64,000 bases of DNA from Bradyrhizobium sp. Gha (GCF_900113735.1 NZ_FOQM01000001.1:186001-250000), one strand, 5' to 3'; positions 1 through 8,500 are shown, counted from the first letter of the stretch. The notes: a model not told the origin generated them from the sequence alone. Made by a program: numbers and translations.

Positions 1-680
1 GTGATGGTTTTGAGGACGGTGTTTGCGGCCAGATCGACGACGCCGACACTGTCGTTGCCGAGTTCGGCCACGAACAATCGCTGCCGCTTCAGGTCGACCG
101 CCAAATGATCGATCCGTCCGCGGACATCGCCGAGCGGGATCTTGGTTTCGAGCTGCAGAGGCGCCTTGTTTCCAGCGGATTCGGCCGCCGCCACCAGCGT
201 CGGAATAAGCGCATCGATGCGCTGGACGATCTGATCCCGGGTGGTTTCGTAATCGTCGATGCCCAAGGGAACGCCTGACCAGTAGGTCACGTTGACGCCC
301 CCTCGCTGCTCTGCCGGAATTTCGTCGAACGCTACAACCCGGCCTGCCGCGGCCATGTCTTCCACGACGAGCTGTTGTGGCGTGTTGGCCGCTTCCAGAC
401 CATCCAGTGCAAGGCCGTCCCGGACCCGCACCGGCACCGACCGGTAAAGATCGATGCCCCGCGAGACCGCCCTGAACGGTAGCGCTCGCTCCTGCGCGGC
501 CTTGTTGAAGTAGGCCGCAGCGATCTGGCTGTTCACCACCCCGTGCTGGCAGACAAAGACGACGGTCTCGTCCTCGGCCGCCGGCGCGAGGGCGACCGAC
601 GTCAGCAGGATCGCGAGGACGGCGACCGCAGCGCGCAGCCCTGTCTGAGCATTCCCGAGCAGCGTTCGCATCTTCTGCAT
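1..680 (-). CDS. Secreted LMW-phosphatase-like domain fused to YncE-type beta-propeller (partial)
   Basis: The 3' end is cut off by the window edge. The protein starts with a signal peptide (VAVLAILLTSVALAPAA). A domain shaped like low-molecular-weight protein phosphatase or arsenate reductase follows (VFVCQHGVVNSQIAAAYF), then from about residue 170 the start of a YVTN/YncE beta-propeller (RGRIDHLAVDL, RLFVAELGNDSVGVVDL). The phosphatase P-loop should read C-x5-R, but here Asn stands where Arg is expected, so phosphatase activity is doubtful. It is the last visible gene of the chromate operon, one base after the chrA stop. ATG at 680 is chosen because it sits right behind that stop; a second in-frame ATG lies at 671. 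Export to the periplasm is inferred from the leader. Confidence 0.75.
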   Translation of the reverse strand, partial: MQKMRTLLGNAQTGLRAAVAVLAILLTSVALAPAAEDETVVFVCQHGVVNSQIAAAYFNKAAQERALPFRAVSRGIDLYRSVPVRVRDGLALDGLEAANTPQQLVVEDMAAAGRVVAFDEIPAEQRGGVNVTYWSGVPLGIDDYETTRDQIVQRIDALIPTLVAAAESAGNKAPLQLETKIPLGDVRGRIDHLAVDLKRQRLFVAELGNDSVGVVDLAANTVLKTI

Positions 681-681
681 C

Positions 682-1869
682 TCACTTCAGGCCTGTGAGC
701 ACCCATGCCGGCTGCAGAATCGGATAGGCGACCAGCCCAATGACCGCCGTCGCGGCAATGAGCAAGGGATTGCTGACTTTCCAGCGAAACAGCACGGCGA
801 GCGAGACGATGCCTATGAGCGCAGTCAGCCAGTCGCCGATCGCGATCTTGCCCAGCAGGAAGCTCGCGCCCAAAATGGTTCCGATCGCCGCCGCATAGGC
901 GCCCTTCACGAAGCCCTGCACATTGGGATTCTTGCGGTGCCGTGCCAACAGGGGCGCCACGATCAGGACCAGCAGGAAGGACGGCAGGAAGATGCCGACC
1001 GTGGAAACGAGCGAGCCCCAGAAGCCCGCCACCAGATAGCCGACGAAGGTTGCCGTGATCACGACCGGCCCGGGGCTCATCATGCCGATCGCGACAGCCA
1101 CCAGAAATTCGCGCTCGTTGAGCCAGCCGTATTGCTGCACCAGCCCCTGCTCCAGGAAGGGAACGATGACGAGGCCGCTGCCGAAGGTCAGCGAGCCCGC
1201 CTTGAGAAAGAACAGCAGCAGCTTGCCGAGCGTCGACCCGGTTGCGGCCGGCACGGCGGCGGGCGCCGCCGCCGGGAGCAGCGCGAGTTGGAGAGCGACC
1301 GGCGGGCGCTTGATGTGTCCGTAATAAACGATACCGACCATCCCCGCCCCAATGAACAGAAATGCGACCTCGGCCTGCAGGATCACGGTGACGGCCAGAC
1401 AGACCGCGGCGATCGCCCATTGCAGCCAATCTTCCATGCCGAGCTTGGCGAGCCGATAGCAGGAATGCAGGATCAACGCGATCACGGCCGGACTGACACC
1501 GTAAAAGATGCCGGTGACGGCCTTGAGATCCCCGAGATGGACATAGAGCGCGCCGAGGGCCGCGACGATGACGAAATTCGGCAGGATGAACGCCCAGCCA
1601 CCGGCCCACGCACCCCAAAAGCCGCAGCGCAAATAGGCGATAAAGATGCCGACCTGGATCGCCAGTGGGCCAGGAAGCGACTGGCAAATGGCGATGGTCT
1701 CGCGCATCTGCTCCTTGGTGAGCCACTTCTTGTCGTTGACGAGCTCGCGCTCCATTTGGCCGACCAGCGCGACCGGACCGCCGAAGCCGAGAAAGCCCAG
1801 TCGCAGGAAATAGCGTACCAGCTCGCCCATGTTCCCGCGTTCGACGTTCGTCGTTGTCGTCGTCATCAC
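682..1869 (-). CDS. chrA: Chromate transporter ChrA
   Basis: A 395-residue two-domain member of the CHR family, which exports chromate across the inner membrane. Each half begins with the typical block: FLRLGFLGFGGPVALVGQME near residue 22, and FFLKAGSLTFGSGLVIVPFL near residue 220. Most of the rest is hydrophobic membrane segments (for example AWAGGWAFILPNFVIVAAL and GSLVSTVGIFLPSFLLVLIV). The GTG start overlaps the previous gene's stop (GTGA), indicating translational coupling. Its position behind a ChrB-type gene and a superoxide dismutase is a familiar chromate-resistance arrangement, so efflux of chromate taken up through sulfate transporters is the likely role. Confidence 0.93.
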   Translation of the reverse strand: MMTTTTTNVERGNMGELVRYFLRLGFLGFGGPVALVGQMERELVNDKKWLTKEQMRETIAICQSLPGPLAIQVGIFIAYLRCGFWGAWAGGWAFILPNFVIVAALGALYVHLGDLKAVTGIFYGVSPAVIALILHSCYRLAKLGMEDWLQWAIAAVCLAVTVILQAEVAFLFIGAGMVGIVYYGHIKRPPVALQLALLPAAAPAAVPAATGSTLGKLLLFFLKAGSLTFGSGLVIVPFLEQGLVQQYGWLNEREFLVAVAIGMMSPGPVVITATFVGYLVAGFWGSLVSTVGIFLPSFLLVLIVAPLLARHRKNPNVQGFVKGAYAAAIGTILGASFLLGKIAIGDWLTALIGIVSLAVLFRWKVSNPLLIAATAVIGLVAYPILQPAWVLTGLK

Positions 1870-2279
1870 TTCTCCCCATCCCCGTGATATGCGGGCTCCA
1901 ATATGCCGTCGATCGGACCGCCGGGCCCCGTCGGCTTCAGCTCAAACCGTTTACCGCTTTGTGTCACGCGGTAGCAGTCGTCGTCCATCTCCTTGATATA
2001 GAGACAAATTTCATCCTTCTGGATGCGCCATTTTCCGACCTGCTTCACACCCATCGAGTAAGTTCGCAGCGTCCCGTCGCCGTCATAAACAAAACTGTAG
2101 TGGACCTCGTCGGTCAGTTGCTTACCCGCGAAGGCCGCTCGAATCTGCGCGCCGGTCAACGTCCGAACGCTTTCGGCCGCGACAAAGCCGGCATCGAAGG
2201 TGACTAGTCCCCCGATGCCGGTAGCGAGTGTCGCGATGAAACACTTCGCAAGCTGGCTCTTTGATTCGGCCAGCCTCAC
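1866..2279 (-). CDS. Small exported protein, resembles DUF995
   Basis: About 137 residues with a leader (CFIATLATGIGGLVTFDAGFVAA) and a mature part that begins LTGAQIRAAFAGKQL and ends with a pattern of Trp, Cys and Gly residues (GKWRIQKDEICLYI, DDDCYRV). This layout resembles the periplasmic DUF995 family as I remember it; no function is assigned. The GTG start overlaps the stop of the Cys-rich gene upstream, and its own stop overlaps the chrA start, so it is coupled on both sides in the chromate operon. A longer frame that runs further upstream reads through two other genes and was not used. Confidence 0.7.
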   Translation of the reverse strand: MRLAESKSQLAKCFIATLATGIGGLVTFDAGFVAAESVRTLTGAQIRAAFAGKQLTDEVHYSFVYDGDGTLRTYSMGVKQVGKWRIQKDEICLYIKEMDDDCYRVTQSGKRFELKPTGPGGPIDGILEPAYHGDGEK

Positions 2280-2467
2280 TTTTTGCACGCCTTCCGACAC
2301 ATCTGGTACTCGGTCTTGCAGGCGGGACCGGCATAGTTCTTCATGCAGGCGGCACGCTGGTCGGCGCAGACCTTGCAACTTTGCGCGCGACCCGCCTGTG
2401 GGGCGACAAGCAGACCGGTCAGCGCGAACACAGCGACGGCAAAGCTTCTCGTCCTTCTCATCTCCAT
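2276..2467 (-). CDS. Small secreted Cys-rich protein
   Basis: A 63-residue protein. A cleavable leader (SFAVAVFALTGLLVAPQAGRAQ) is followed by a short mature peptide with five cysteines in CKVC, AACM, PACK and two further C-x3-C-like spacings (MCRKACKK). The spacing could bind metal or form disulfides in the periplasm; I do not recognise a named family. Its ATG overlaps the superoxide dismutase stop by one base (TGATG) and its stop overlaps the next start (GTGA), so it belongs to the chromate operon. Confidence 0.7.
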   Translation of the reverse strand: MEMRRTRSFAVAVFALTGLLVAPQAGRAQSCKVCADQRAACMKNYAGPACKTEYQMCRKACKK

Positions 2468-3063
2468 CAGATCTCCTTCGCGTACTGATCATAGAGCGCG
2501 GAGGCGTTCTCCCAACGAATGGCCTCCATGTAGACGTCGACATAGCGGGCTGCCGCAGCGCCGAAGTCCATGTGATAGGCGTGCTCATACATATCGAGCA
2601 CCAGCACCGGACGGCCGCCGGCGAGCGTCGTCGTATGATCGGCAGCCCACTGGTTGATGAGCCGCTTGTCGCGAGGGGAATAGGACAGGATCACCCAACC
2701 CGAACCTCCTCCCTCCGCCTTGCCCATCGCCGCGAACTCCGTCCGCCATCGATCGATGCTGCCGAAGTCGCGCACGATCGCTTCGGCGAGCGCGCTGCCC
2801 GGCTTGCTCGCGCCGCCGAGACCGTCGAAGTAGATCTCATGCAGGATCATCGAGTTCGCCGCGATCAGCTCCTCGCGCTTCAGGCCGTTGATGACGAAGT
2901 TCGGCGCCTTGGCAAAGTCCAGCTCGGCGAGCTGCGCGCTGATGGCGTTGAGCCGCTTCACCGCACCGCCGTAGTTGTTCTCATAGTGGCTCACAAGAAC
3001 CCTCTCAGATATGCCGCTGATCGACTTCGGGTCGAACGGCAGCGGCTTGGTTTCGTAGGGCAT
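2467..3063 (-). CDS. Superoxide dismutase, Fe/Mn family
   Basis: A 198-residue protein of the Fe/Mn superoxide dismutase family, which converts superoxide to hydrogen peroxide and oxygen. Visible signatures are the first helix with SHYENNYGGAVKRLN (probable first metal-ligand His), MILHEIYFDGLGG (second ligand His), GSGWVILSYSP, and VLVLDMYEHAYHMDFG, which holds the Asp and last His ligands. It lacks the usual HHxxYV in the first helix, so it is a divergent branch. No signal peptide is visible, so it is probably cytoplasmic. Placement in a chromate operon fits detoxification of superoxide made during chromate reduction. Confidence 0.9.
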   Translation of the reverse strand: MPYETKPLPFDPKSISGISERVLVSHYENNYGGAVKRLNAISAQLAELDFAKAPNFVINGLKREELIAANSMILHEIYFDGLGGASKPGSALAEAIVRDFGSIDRWRTEFAAMGKAEGGGSGWVILSYSPRDKRLINQWAADHTTTLAGGRPVLVLDMYEHAYHMDFGAAAARYVDVYMEAIRWENASALYDQYAKEI

Positions 3064-3090
3064 CAGGCAACTCCTTCGCTTAATCTTGGC

Positions 3091-3993
3091 TCAACTCTTC
3101 GCACTGGCAGTCTTGTCGAGTGCCGCGCGCAGGCCTTCGGCGAGCTTCACGGCGTCATCGTTCGCCCAGAAGTGCATGAAGAAGAGCCTCGGCTGCTCGT
3201 CGAGCATGTGGCTATGCAGCGCGGTCACCTCGATGCCATGTGCCCGCAGCGCCAGGATGACCGGGTTGACCTCATCGCCAGTCAGCACGAAGTCGCCGGT
3301 GATAGCGGCCTTTCCGCCTCCGGTCGGCTGGAAATTGATGCCGATCGCGACGCCCATCGGGCCGACGGGGGTCAACGGCATGCCGTCCTGCGTGATCGGG
3401 TCTCGCCGCTTGACGTTGAACTGGTAGACGCCGCCGTTGGCCTGGCCCTTCACGCCGATGATCTGGTCGAGCTTCGCCGTGTCGAGATCGACGGCCGGCG
3501 GCGGGCTCGCCGGCGCCGCGACTGTCAGCGGCGTCTTGCTCTCGGCCAATGCATCGTGGATCGCCGAGGCAAGCTTGACGGGGTCCCCATGGCCGGCGAT
3601 ATGCATGTAGAAGGTCGTCGGGCTCGCCCGCAGCAGATGATTGTGCACGGCGGTGATCTCGAGACCGCTGGCGATCATCTTCGCCATCACAGGGTTGATC
3701 TCGGTCTCAAGCAACACAAGGTCGCCCATGACCATGGCGCCGCCGTGCGCGGGCTTGAACGCAACCCAGCCGCCGAGGGCCAGCGCCGGCGTTATCGCCA
3801 CGCCGTCCAGCGTCACGGAAAGATCGGTACGGGGGAAGCCGTAGCGGTGCACGTCGTCCGAGACGGCGGGTTTACGCCCCAGCGTCTCGTCGACCTTCTG
3901 CCAGTCGACGCTCTGCGCATGCGCCACCGAAACGAAGGATGCAGTTGCGAGGAGGCATGAGCCGACGATCAGCGCGTGAATTGTCCATTTCAT
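3091..3993 (-). CDS. Exported protein with two DUF1259 (LppY/LpqO) domains
   Basis: 300 residues with a signal peptide ending SVAHAQ. Two DUF1259 repeats follow: residues about 28-160 (VDETLGRKP, TAVHNHLL, TFYMHIAGHGDPVKLA) and about 170-297 (DQIIGVKGQANGGVYQF, TALHSHML, LFFMHFWANDDAVKLAEGL). Each repeat keeps the paired HNHLL/HSHML and MHxx-G/N-D blocks. The family is common beside chromate and other stress genes; its biochemical activity is unknown to me. It lies between the PepSY gene and the superoxide dismutase in the same operon with gaps under 30 bases. Confidence 0.85.
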   Translation of the reverse strand: MKWTIHALIVGSCLLATASFVSVAHAQSVDWQKVDETLGRKPAVSDDVHRYGFPRTDLSVTLDGVAITPALALGGWVAFKPAHGGAMVMGDLVLLETEINPVMAKMIASGLEITAVHNHLLRASPTTFYMHIAGHGDPVKLASAIHDALAESKTPLTVAAPASPPPAVDLDTAKLDQIIGVKGQANGGVYQFNVKRRDPITQDGMPLTPVGPMGVAIGINFQPTGGGKAAITGDFVLTGDEVNPVILALRAHGIEVTALHSHMLDEQPRLFFMHFWANDDAVKLAEGLRAALDKTASAKS

Positions 3994-4010
3994 CGTACTG
4001 CTCCTCGAAC

Positions 4011-4244
4011 TCAGTTTCGCTCTTTGATCTGGCCGCTGCTGTCGACGACGAGCGTCACCGGCTTGCCGTCCTTCACCGCCTTGGCGGTGGTGCCTTCGGC
4101 CGTCGACTTGACGTCTTTCACCTGCGAGTAGCCAGCCGCCTGAATCTTGGCGACCAGCTCTTCCTGAGTCAGGGCTCGGGCGGGCGAGAAGCCCGCAACA
4201 AGCGCTACGAAGAGCGATGCCCGATAGATCGTGGATGTTCGCAT
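4011..4244 (-). CDS. Small exported PepSY-type protein
   Basis: 77 residues. The leader MRTSTIYRASLFVALVAGFS-PARA is followed by a single PepSY-like fold: LTQEELVAKIQAAGYSQVKDV, then KAVKDGKPVTLVVDSSGQI. Such periplasmic proteins often bind or inhibit partners, but no specific role can be given. ATG at 4244 is chosen because AGGAG stands eight bases upstream; a frame opening at 4280 has no such site. It is the second gene of the chromate operon, just after the truncated chrB. Confidence 0.8.
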   Translation of the reverse strand: MRTSTIYRASLFVALVAGFSPARALTQEELVAKIQAAGYSQVKDVKSTAEGTTAKAVKDGKPVTLVVDSSGQIKERN

Positions 4245-4293
4245 GTCTGATCTCCTGGTTGTCCCTGCCCCAGAAGTCATCAGGCCTTCGGCC

Positions 4294-4546
4294 TCACTTG
4301 CCCTTGTTGGTCGGCCAGTTGTGCAACTCCTTGGTCGCGTCGCGGCACCATCGGTGGAACGCGTCGCAGAACTGGAGACTCGCGTTCAACTTGCAACAGA
4401 GCCTGGCGCCGCAAGGCTCCGGGAATCAGGCGCGGGTCGGCCGAAAAGTCCTCGTCGATGCGGACATCGATGAGCGTCGGCGCGGCCGCCGTGCCTACCA
4501 ACCGGGACAGTTTATCGGGTGAAATGGAGGTGTACGATGCTGACAT
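4294..4546 (-). pseudogene. Internally deleted rhodanese/ChrB chromate-resistance gene
   Basis: The 5' part encodes a rhodanese start (MSASYTSISPDKLSRL, TLIDVRIDEDFSADPRLIPG) after an AAGGG site. The reading frame then changes, and another frame ends with CDAFHRWCRDATKELHNWP and stop at 4294, which looks like the C-terminus of the ChrB-type chromate-resistance domain. The intact rhodanese-ChrB proteins I know have roughly 270 residues; here only about 80 codons remain and the two ends are out of frame. The rhodanese catalytic Cys region and the ChrB core are missing. I infer an internal deletion of about 190 codons. In the N-terminal frame translation would run on to a stop at 4280. Confidence 0.65.
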
Positions 4547-4619
4547 GCTGCGCCCTTGGTGATCAGGACGCGATTCTTGGGCATGACGCCTCGCGAGGAG
4601 ATCGCACATCCCCGTGGCG

Positions 4620-4646
4620 CAAATAAAAGCCCAGATGGCTGGGCTG
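4620..4646 (-). terminator. Rho-independent terminator or attenuator in the chromate operon leader
   Basis: On the minus strand a perfect 7-bp stem (AGCCCAG/CTGGGCT, 4-base loop) is followed by TTTTATTT. No minus-strand gene lies upstream, and the first operon gene starts about 75 bases downstream, so the hairpin sits in the probable 5' leader. Confidence 0.55.
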
Positions 4647-4827
4647 TCAACCCGCGTGCGGGACGGTGAAAAGAAAACAACGCCAAGATTTTCATCGACC
4701 GAATGGAACGAAATCGTGGCGGACGTCGAGGGTCGCAAGCGCGCAATGGAGTGTCGACCGAGATTTGGCCCTGCACTTCGCCGTGTTATCGTCCTGCTCG
4801 ATGTCGGTGCAGTCGGCGGGCAACAAC

Positions 4828-5796
4828 ATGAGGAAATGCGCCTCAATCCTTGCGATGGCTGCCCTTTCGGTCTGGACGCAGTCCGCCCGTGCCCACGGCA
4901 TCGCCGGTAACCGCTATTTTAACGGCACCATGACGTTCGACGACCCCGCGGTGGCCGACGAGGCGATCGTCCCGGACTTCTCATACCTCAGCTATCCGAC
5001 CCAGGACAGCAACGTGCTGGAGAACCGTATCAACTGGTCCTTCGCACGTTTGCTGACGCCCACACTTGCGGCCACGCTCGACAGCGGATGGGTCCACCAG
5101 AACTGGCCGATCGGCCACACGTCAGGTTTCGATAAGACCAGCCTCGGTCTCAAATACGAAGCCTTTCGCGACAACAAGCATGAGGCGCTGGCTTCAGTGA
5201 GCCTTGCTTGGGGCATCGCTCACTCTGGCGCCGTGGGTGTGGGCGCCGACGCGCCGAACACGATCCAGGCTGGCGTAACCTTCGGGAAGGGATTCGGTGA
5301 TTTACCGGACTCGCTTTCCTGGCTTCGGCCATTCGCCATCACGGGTGCGATTGTCGACGAAGAGCCCATGGGACAAGGCGGTCGGGCGTTTGCGCCAAAC
5401 CTCGCTACAGGCACCTTCCTGAACGTCTCGTCTCCGGCCGTGCAAACCCTTCACTGGGGCTTCTCCATCCAATACAGCACATTTTACCTGACCCGACGCT
5501 TCGACGGTGGCCCGCCCAAGGAAGAGCCGTTGAATCAGTGGGTGCCGTTGGTCGAGTTCAGGTTCGATAGCCCTCGCGGCCAGAAGACAGTGGCCACCGC
5601 CAATCCTGGCGTCGCCTATGTCGCGGTCACGTGGCAAGCCTCGGCCGAAATCATTCTTCCCATGAACCACGCGGGAGGAAACAGTCCGGGCTTCCGCGCT
5701 CAGATGCTGCTGTTTCTCGATGACCTGATACCGTCGGTATTTGGCAAGCCCCTCCTGACCGGTGCACCGCCCGAGAACCGACAAATAGCTTGGTGA
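4828..5796 (+). CDS. Putative outer-membrane beta-barrel protein
   Basis: 322 residues from ATG 4828. A signal peptide (ASILAMAALSVWTQSARA) precedes a mature protein beginning HGIAGNRYFNGTMTFDDPAV. Many short alternating amphipathic stretches (INWSFARLLTPTLAATLDSGW, HEALASVSLAWGIA) suggest an outer-membrane barrel of the transporter/phenol-degradation-like type. It is divergent from the chromate operon and precedes the ATP-grasp-like gene by 183 bases. In-frame ATG 4801 is an alternative start that still leaves a leader. Substrate is unknown. Confidence 0.6.
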   Translation: MRKCASILAMAALSVWTQSARAHGIAGNRYFNGTMTFDDPAVADEAIVPDFSYLSYPTQDSNVLENRINWSFARLLTPTLAATLDSGWVHQNWPIGHTSGFDKTSLGLKYEAFRDNKHEALASVSLAWGIAHSGAVGVGADAPNTIQAGVTFGKGFGDLPDSLSWLRPFAITGAIVDEEPMGQGGRAFAPNLATGTFLNVSSPAVQTLHWGFSIQYSTFYLTRRFDGGPPKEEPLNQWVPLVEFRFDSPRGQKTVATANPGVAYVAVTWQASAEIILPMNHAGGNSPGFRAQMLLFLDDLIPSVFGKPLLTGAPPENRQIAW

Positions 5797-5979
5797 GCTG
5801 CGTGGCGATGCAGATCTGCGTCGCGATCGGCGAAGGTCGCCTGTCTGAACGAACAGCCAAAGGTCCCCCCCTTGATACCCGGACACGATTTCGCATAGTC
5901 TCGGATGCACGGGGTTGGCAGACTCCCCGCGAGACTTCGGTCCAAGCTCTGCGCAGCACGCAACACGTGGAGCTTGCGC

Positions 5980-7014
5980 ATGGATACCGAACGACACCCC
6001 TCTTCCAATCGTACCGTCGCCGTCCTCTCGCGAGGAGATGCAGCCGCGCGTCGAGATGCGACCTCGAAAAACGGCCGCTTCGTCGATGTCTTCGAAGCGC
6101 TGGCCGCCGTCGGCGTCGAAGCGCGCCCCGCGATCTACGACGAGAGCTTCGCCGATGCCGTGCGCGAAGAATTGCTCGCAGTGGATGGCGTGCTCGTCTG
6201 GGTCAACCCGATTCAGGGCGGTCGTAACCGCACCGGACTAGACGCCCTGTTGCGCGACGTCGCGGCGCAGGGCGTGTGGGTAAGCGCTCATCCGGACGTC
6301 ATCCTCAAGATGGGCACTAAGGAGGTCCTCTATCGCACCCACGCGATGGGATGGGGATCCGACACAGCGCTGTACCAAACCGCCGCGGCGATGCGCACCG
6401 AACTGCCGACTCGGCTCGCCGCCGGGCCGCGCGTGATCAAACGCAACCGGGGCAACGGTGGCCAAGGCGTTTGGAAGGTCGAGAAGCTACCGAGTTCCTC
6501 CATGATCAAGGTCTTAGACGCGACCAAGGACGCGCCCGAGGAACTGACGCTGGATGATTTCCTTCGTCGCTGCGCCGAGTATTTCGAGAACGGCAGCGTG
6601 ATTGACCAGGCGTTCCAGCCTCGCCTGAGCGAGGGCGTGGCGCGTTGCTACATGGCAGGTGATCGCTGCGCCGGCTTCGGTCATCATAAGGTCAAAGCTC
6701 TGGTCGACTCGCCGGCCGCACGTTCCGAAGCCGGACCGCGGCTCTACACGTCGAACGCAGACCCCCGCTTCCAGCGGCTGCGCCGGTTGATGGAGGACGA
6801 ATGGACGCCACAGCTAACTTCGCTGCTGGATATCGCGCCAAGTGACCTGCCTGCGATCTGGGATGCCGACTTCATGCTCGGCCCCATCAAGGCCGACGGG
6901 AGCGACAGCTACGTGCTCGGCGAGATCAACGTCAGCTCAGTGCATCCCTACCCGGGCCAGGCGCCCGCGGAGATAGCCGGGCGTGTTGCCGATCGGCTGC
7001 AGCTTAAGCTTTGA
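5980..7014 (+). CDS. Cj0069-like protein, ATP-grasp type
   Basis: 344 residues. The N-terminal part (TVAVLSRGDAAARRDATSKN, VDGVLVWVNPIQGGRNRTGL) and the central VIKRNRGNGGQGVWKVE, followed by DADFMLGP and GEINVSSVHPYPGQAP, match what I recall of the Cj0069 family, which looks like an ATP-grasp ligase: a Lys/Gly-rich ATP loop and an acidic plus Asn metal site near the end. The ligated substrate is unknown. ATG 5980 has GTGGAG nine bases upstream. It ends three bases before the ABC ATPase gene, so the three genes to 8417 probably form one transcript. Confidence 0.65.
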   Translation: MDTERHPSSNRTVAVLSRGDAAARRDATSKNGRFVDVFEALAAVGVEARPAIYDESFADAVREELLAVDGVLVWVNPIQGGRNRTGLDALLRDVAAQGVWVSAHPDVILKMGTKEVLYRTHAMGWGSDTALYQTAAAMRTELPTRLAAGPRVIKRNRGNGGQGVWKVEKLPSSSMIKVLDATKDAPEELTLDDFLRRCAEYFENGSVIDQAFQPRLSEGVARCYMAGDRCAGFGHHKVKALVDSPAARSEAGPRLYTSNADPRFQRLRRLMEDEWTPQLTSLLDIAPSDLPAIWDADFMLGPIKADGSDSYVLGEINVSSVHPYPGQAPAEIAGRVADRLQLKL

Positions 7015-7017
7015 CGT

Positions 7018-7614
7018 ATGCTGACGGTCAGCGGGCTCAAGCGCCTGCACCTCTCCGTGTCATTCGACTTGCAGGACGGCGAATGCGTCGCCCTGCAAGG
7101 GCCCTCTGGGGTTGGGAAAACCGTGCTGCTTCGCTCCATCGCGGATCTCGACCCCAACGAAGGAACGGTCAAGCTGGACGGCGTGCTCAGAGAGGCGATG
7201 CCCGCCCCCGCCTGGCGAAAACAAGTGACCTACCTCGCCGCCGAGCCTGGCTGGCGGTCCGACATCGTGCAGGAACACTTCGTGGCGTGGGATAATGCCC
7301 TGTCGCTGGTCAAACGCTTGGGGCTGCCGGACGACTGCGGACCTTGGTCGATCCAAAGACTTTCGACCGGCGAGCGACAGCGATTGGGGCTTGTACGTGC
7401 ACTCATGCTGCGATCGCGGGTGCTTCTGCTGGACGAGCCGACCTCCGCGCTCGACTCGGCATCCGCTGCCGCTGTGGAATCCTTGATAGCCGAACGAGTT
7501 TCGAACGGAACGAGCGTCGTTTGGAGTACCCACGACAACGCCCAAGCGCGCCGCGTCGGGTCAAGGATATTTGCAATGAGGCCCGACGGCAGCATCGAGG
7601 AACACCGGCCGTGA
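7018..7614 (+). CDS. ABC transporter ATP-binding protein, FetA/YbbL type
   Basis: A short 198-residue ATPase with Walker A GPSGVGKT (about residue 31), signature LSTGERQRLGLVRAL, Walker B VLLLDEPTSALD and switch His in VWSTHDN. Its small size and its partner, a UPF0014-type permease overlapping its stop by four bases, match the FetAB pair (E. coli YbbL/YbbM), reported to export iron and to protect against oxidative stress. Cytoplasmic, bound to the permease downstream. Confidence 0.8.
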   Translation: MLTVSGLKRLHLSVSFDLQDGECVALQGPSGVGKTVLLRSIADLDPNEGTVKLDGVLREAMPAPAWRKQVTYLAAEPGWRSDIVQEHFVAWDNALSLVKRLGLPDDCGPWSIQRLSTGERQRLGLVRALMLRSRVLLLDEPTSALDSASAAAVESLIAERVSNGTSVVWSTHDNAQARRVGSRIFAMRPDGSIEEHRP

Positions 7615-8417
7615 CCTACATCCAGCTTTCGTACGGCGATCTGGCCCTACCCGCGCTGCTTGTCGTCATGGACGGCGTTCTCTCGCTTGTTCTCCGCCTC
7701 AAACTTGAAAAGCAACTCGCCATCGCGACCGTGCGCATGGTGGTGCAGCTCGTCCTGGTTGGGTACGTGCTGACGTTCCTGTTTGCCGCGGTCTCGCCGC
7801 TCTGGACGGCACTCGCCGCCCTTATCATGGTTCTCTTCGCCTCTCGGGAAATCGTCGCGCGGCAAAAGCGGCGCCTTCCGGGCGTTTGGAAATACGGCTT
7901 GGGCGCGGCATGCACGCTGCTCGCCGCCGGTACCGTCACGATGTTCGCGCTCCTGACGGAACTCCGCCCCGATCCCTGGTATCATCCGCGCTATGCGCTG
8001 CCTTTGCTGGGCATGATGCTGGGAAACACGATGACCGGAATAAGCCTGGGCCTGGACGTGCTGACGAATAGCCTGGTGCGCGAACGGGCCGCCGTGGAAG
8101 CCTGTCTTGCGCTCAGCGCCACCCGACACCAAGCCCTGCTGCCTGTCATACGGGACGCCTTGAGAAGCGGCTTCATGCCGATCCTAAACTCAATGGCGGC
8201 CATCGGGCTCGTTTCCTTGCCGGGGATGATGACCGGGCAGATTCTCGCCGGAGTCGAGCCGGTCGATGCAGTGAAATATCAATTGCTGATCATGTTTCTG
8301 ATCGCTGGCGGGACCGGACTGGGAACGCTGGCCGCCGTCCTGGGTGGCGCACACCTGTTGACAGATCATCGACACCGGCTCCGTCTCGATCGAATTGGGA
8401 CAGAAGGGTCGAGCTAG
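7611..8417 (+). CDS. ABC permease, FetB/YbbM (UPF0014) type
   Basis: 268 residues from GTG 7611, which overlaps the ATPase stop (GTGA). Seven or so membrane segments are visible; family blocks include LEKQLAIATVRMVVQLVLVG near the N-terminus, LPLLGMMLGNTMTGISLGLD in the middle and GLVSLPGMMTGQILAG-EP in the last third. Together with the upstream ATPase it should form a FetAB-like exporter. The ATP-grasp-like gene ahead of it is not part of the E. coli unit. Confidence 0.82.
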   Translation: MTYIQLSYGDLALPALLVVMDGVLSLVLRLKLEKQLAIATVRMVVQLVLVGYVLTFLFAAVSPLWTALAALIMVLFASREIVARQKRRLPGVWKYGLGAACTLLAAGTVTMFALLTELRPDPWYHPRYALPLLGMMLGNTMTGISLGLDVLTNSLVRERAAVEACLALSATRHQALLPVIRDALRSGFMPILNSMAAIGLVSLPGMMTGQILAGVEPVDAVKYQLLIMFLIAGGTGLGTLAAVLGGAHLLTDHRHRLRLDRIGTEGSS

Positions 8418-8500
8418 CGGTTGCTCTTCCGGAAGGACCCGTGCGGACGCTGATGAAACTTTTGTCCTGCCGACGCGCACAAGGCCGGCCCAACAACTGG

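Noticed and set aside
1866..2588. 240-residue minus-strand frame
   Set aside because: Only its last 137 codons are a real gene; the rest runs antisense-free through two other reading frames that are clearly coding.
2200..3960. 586-residue open frame on the plus strand
   Set aside because: Crosses three well-supported minus-strand genes; no domain signatures.
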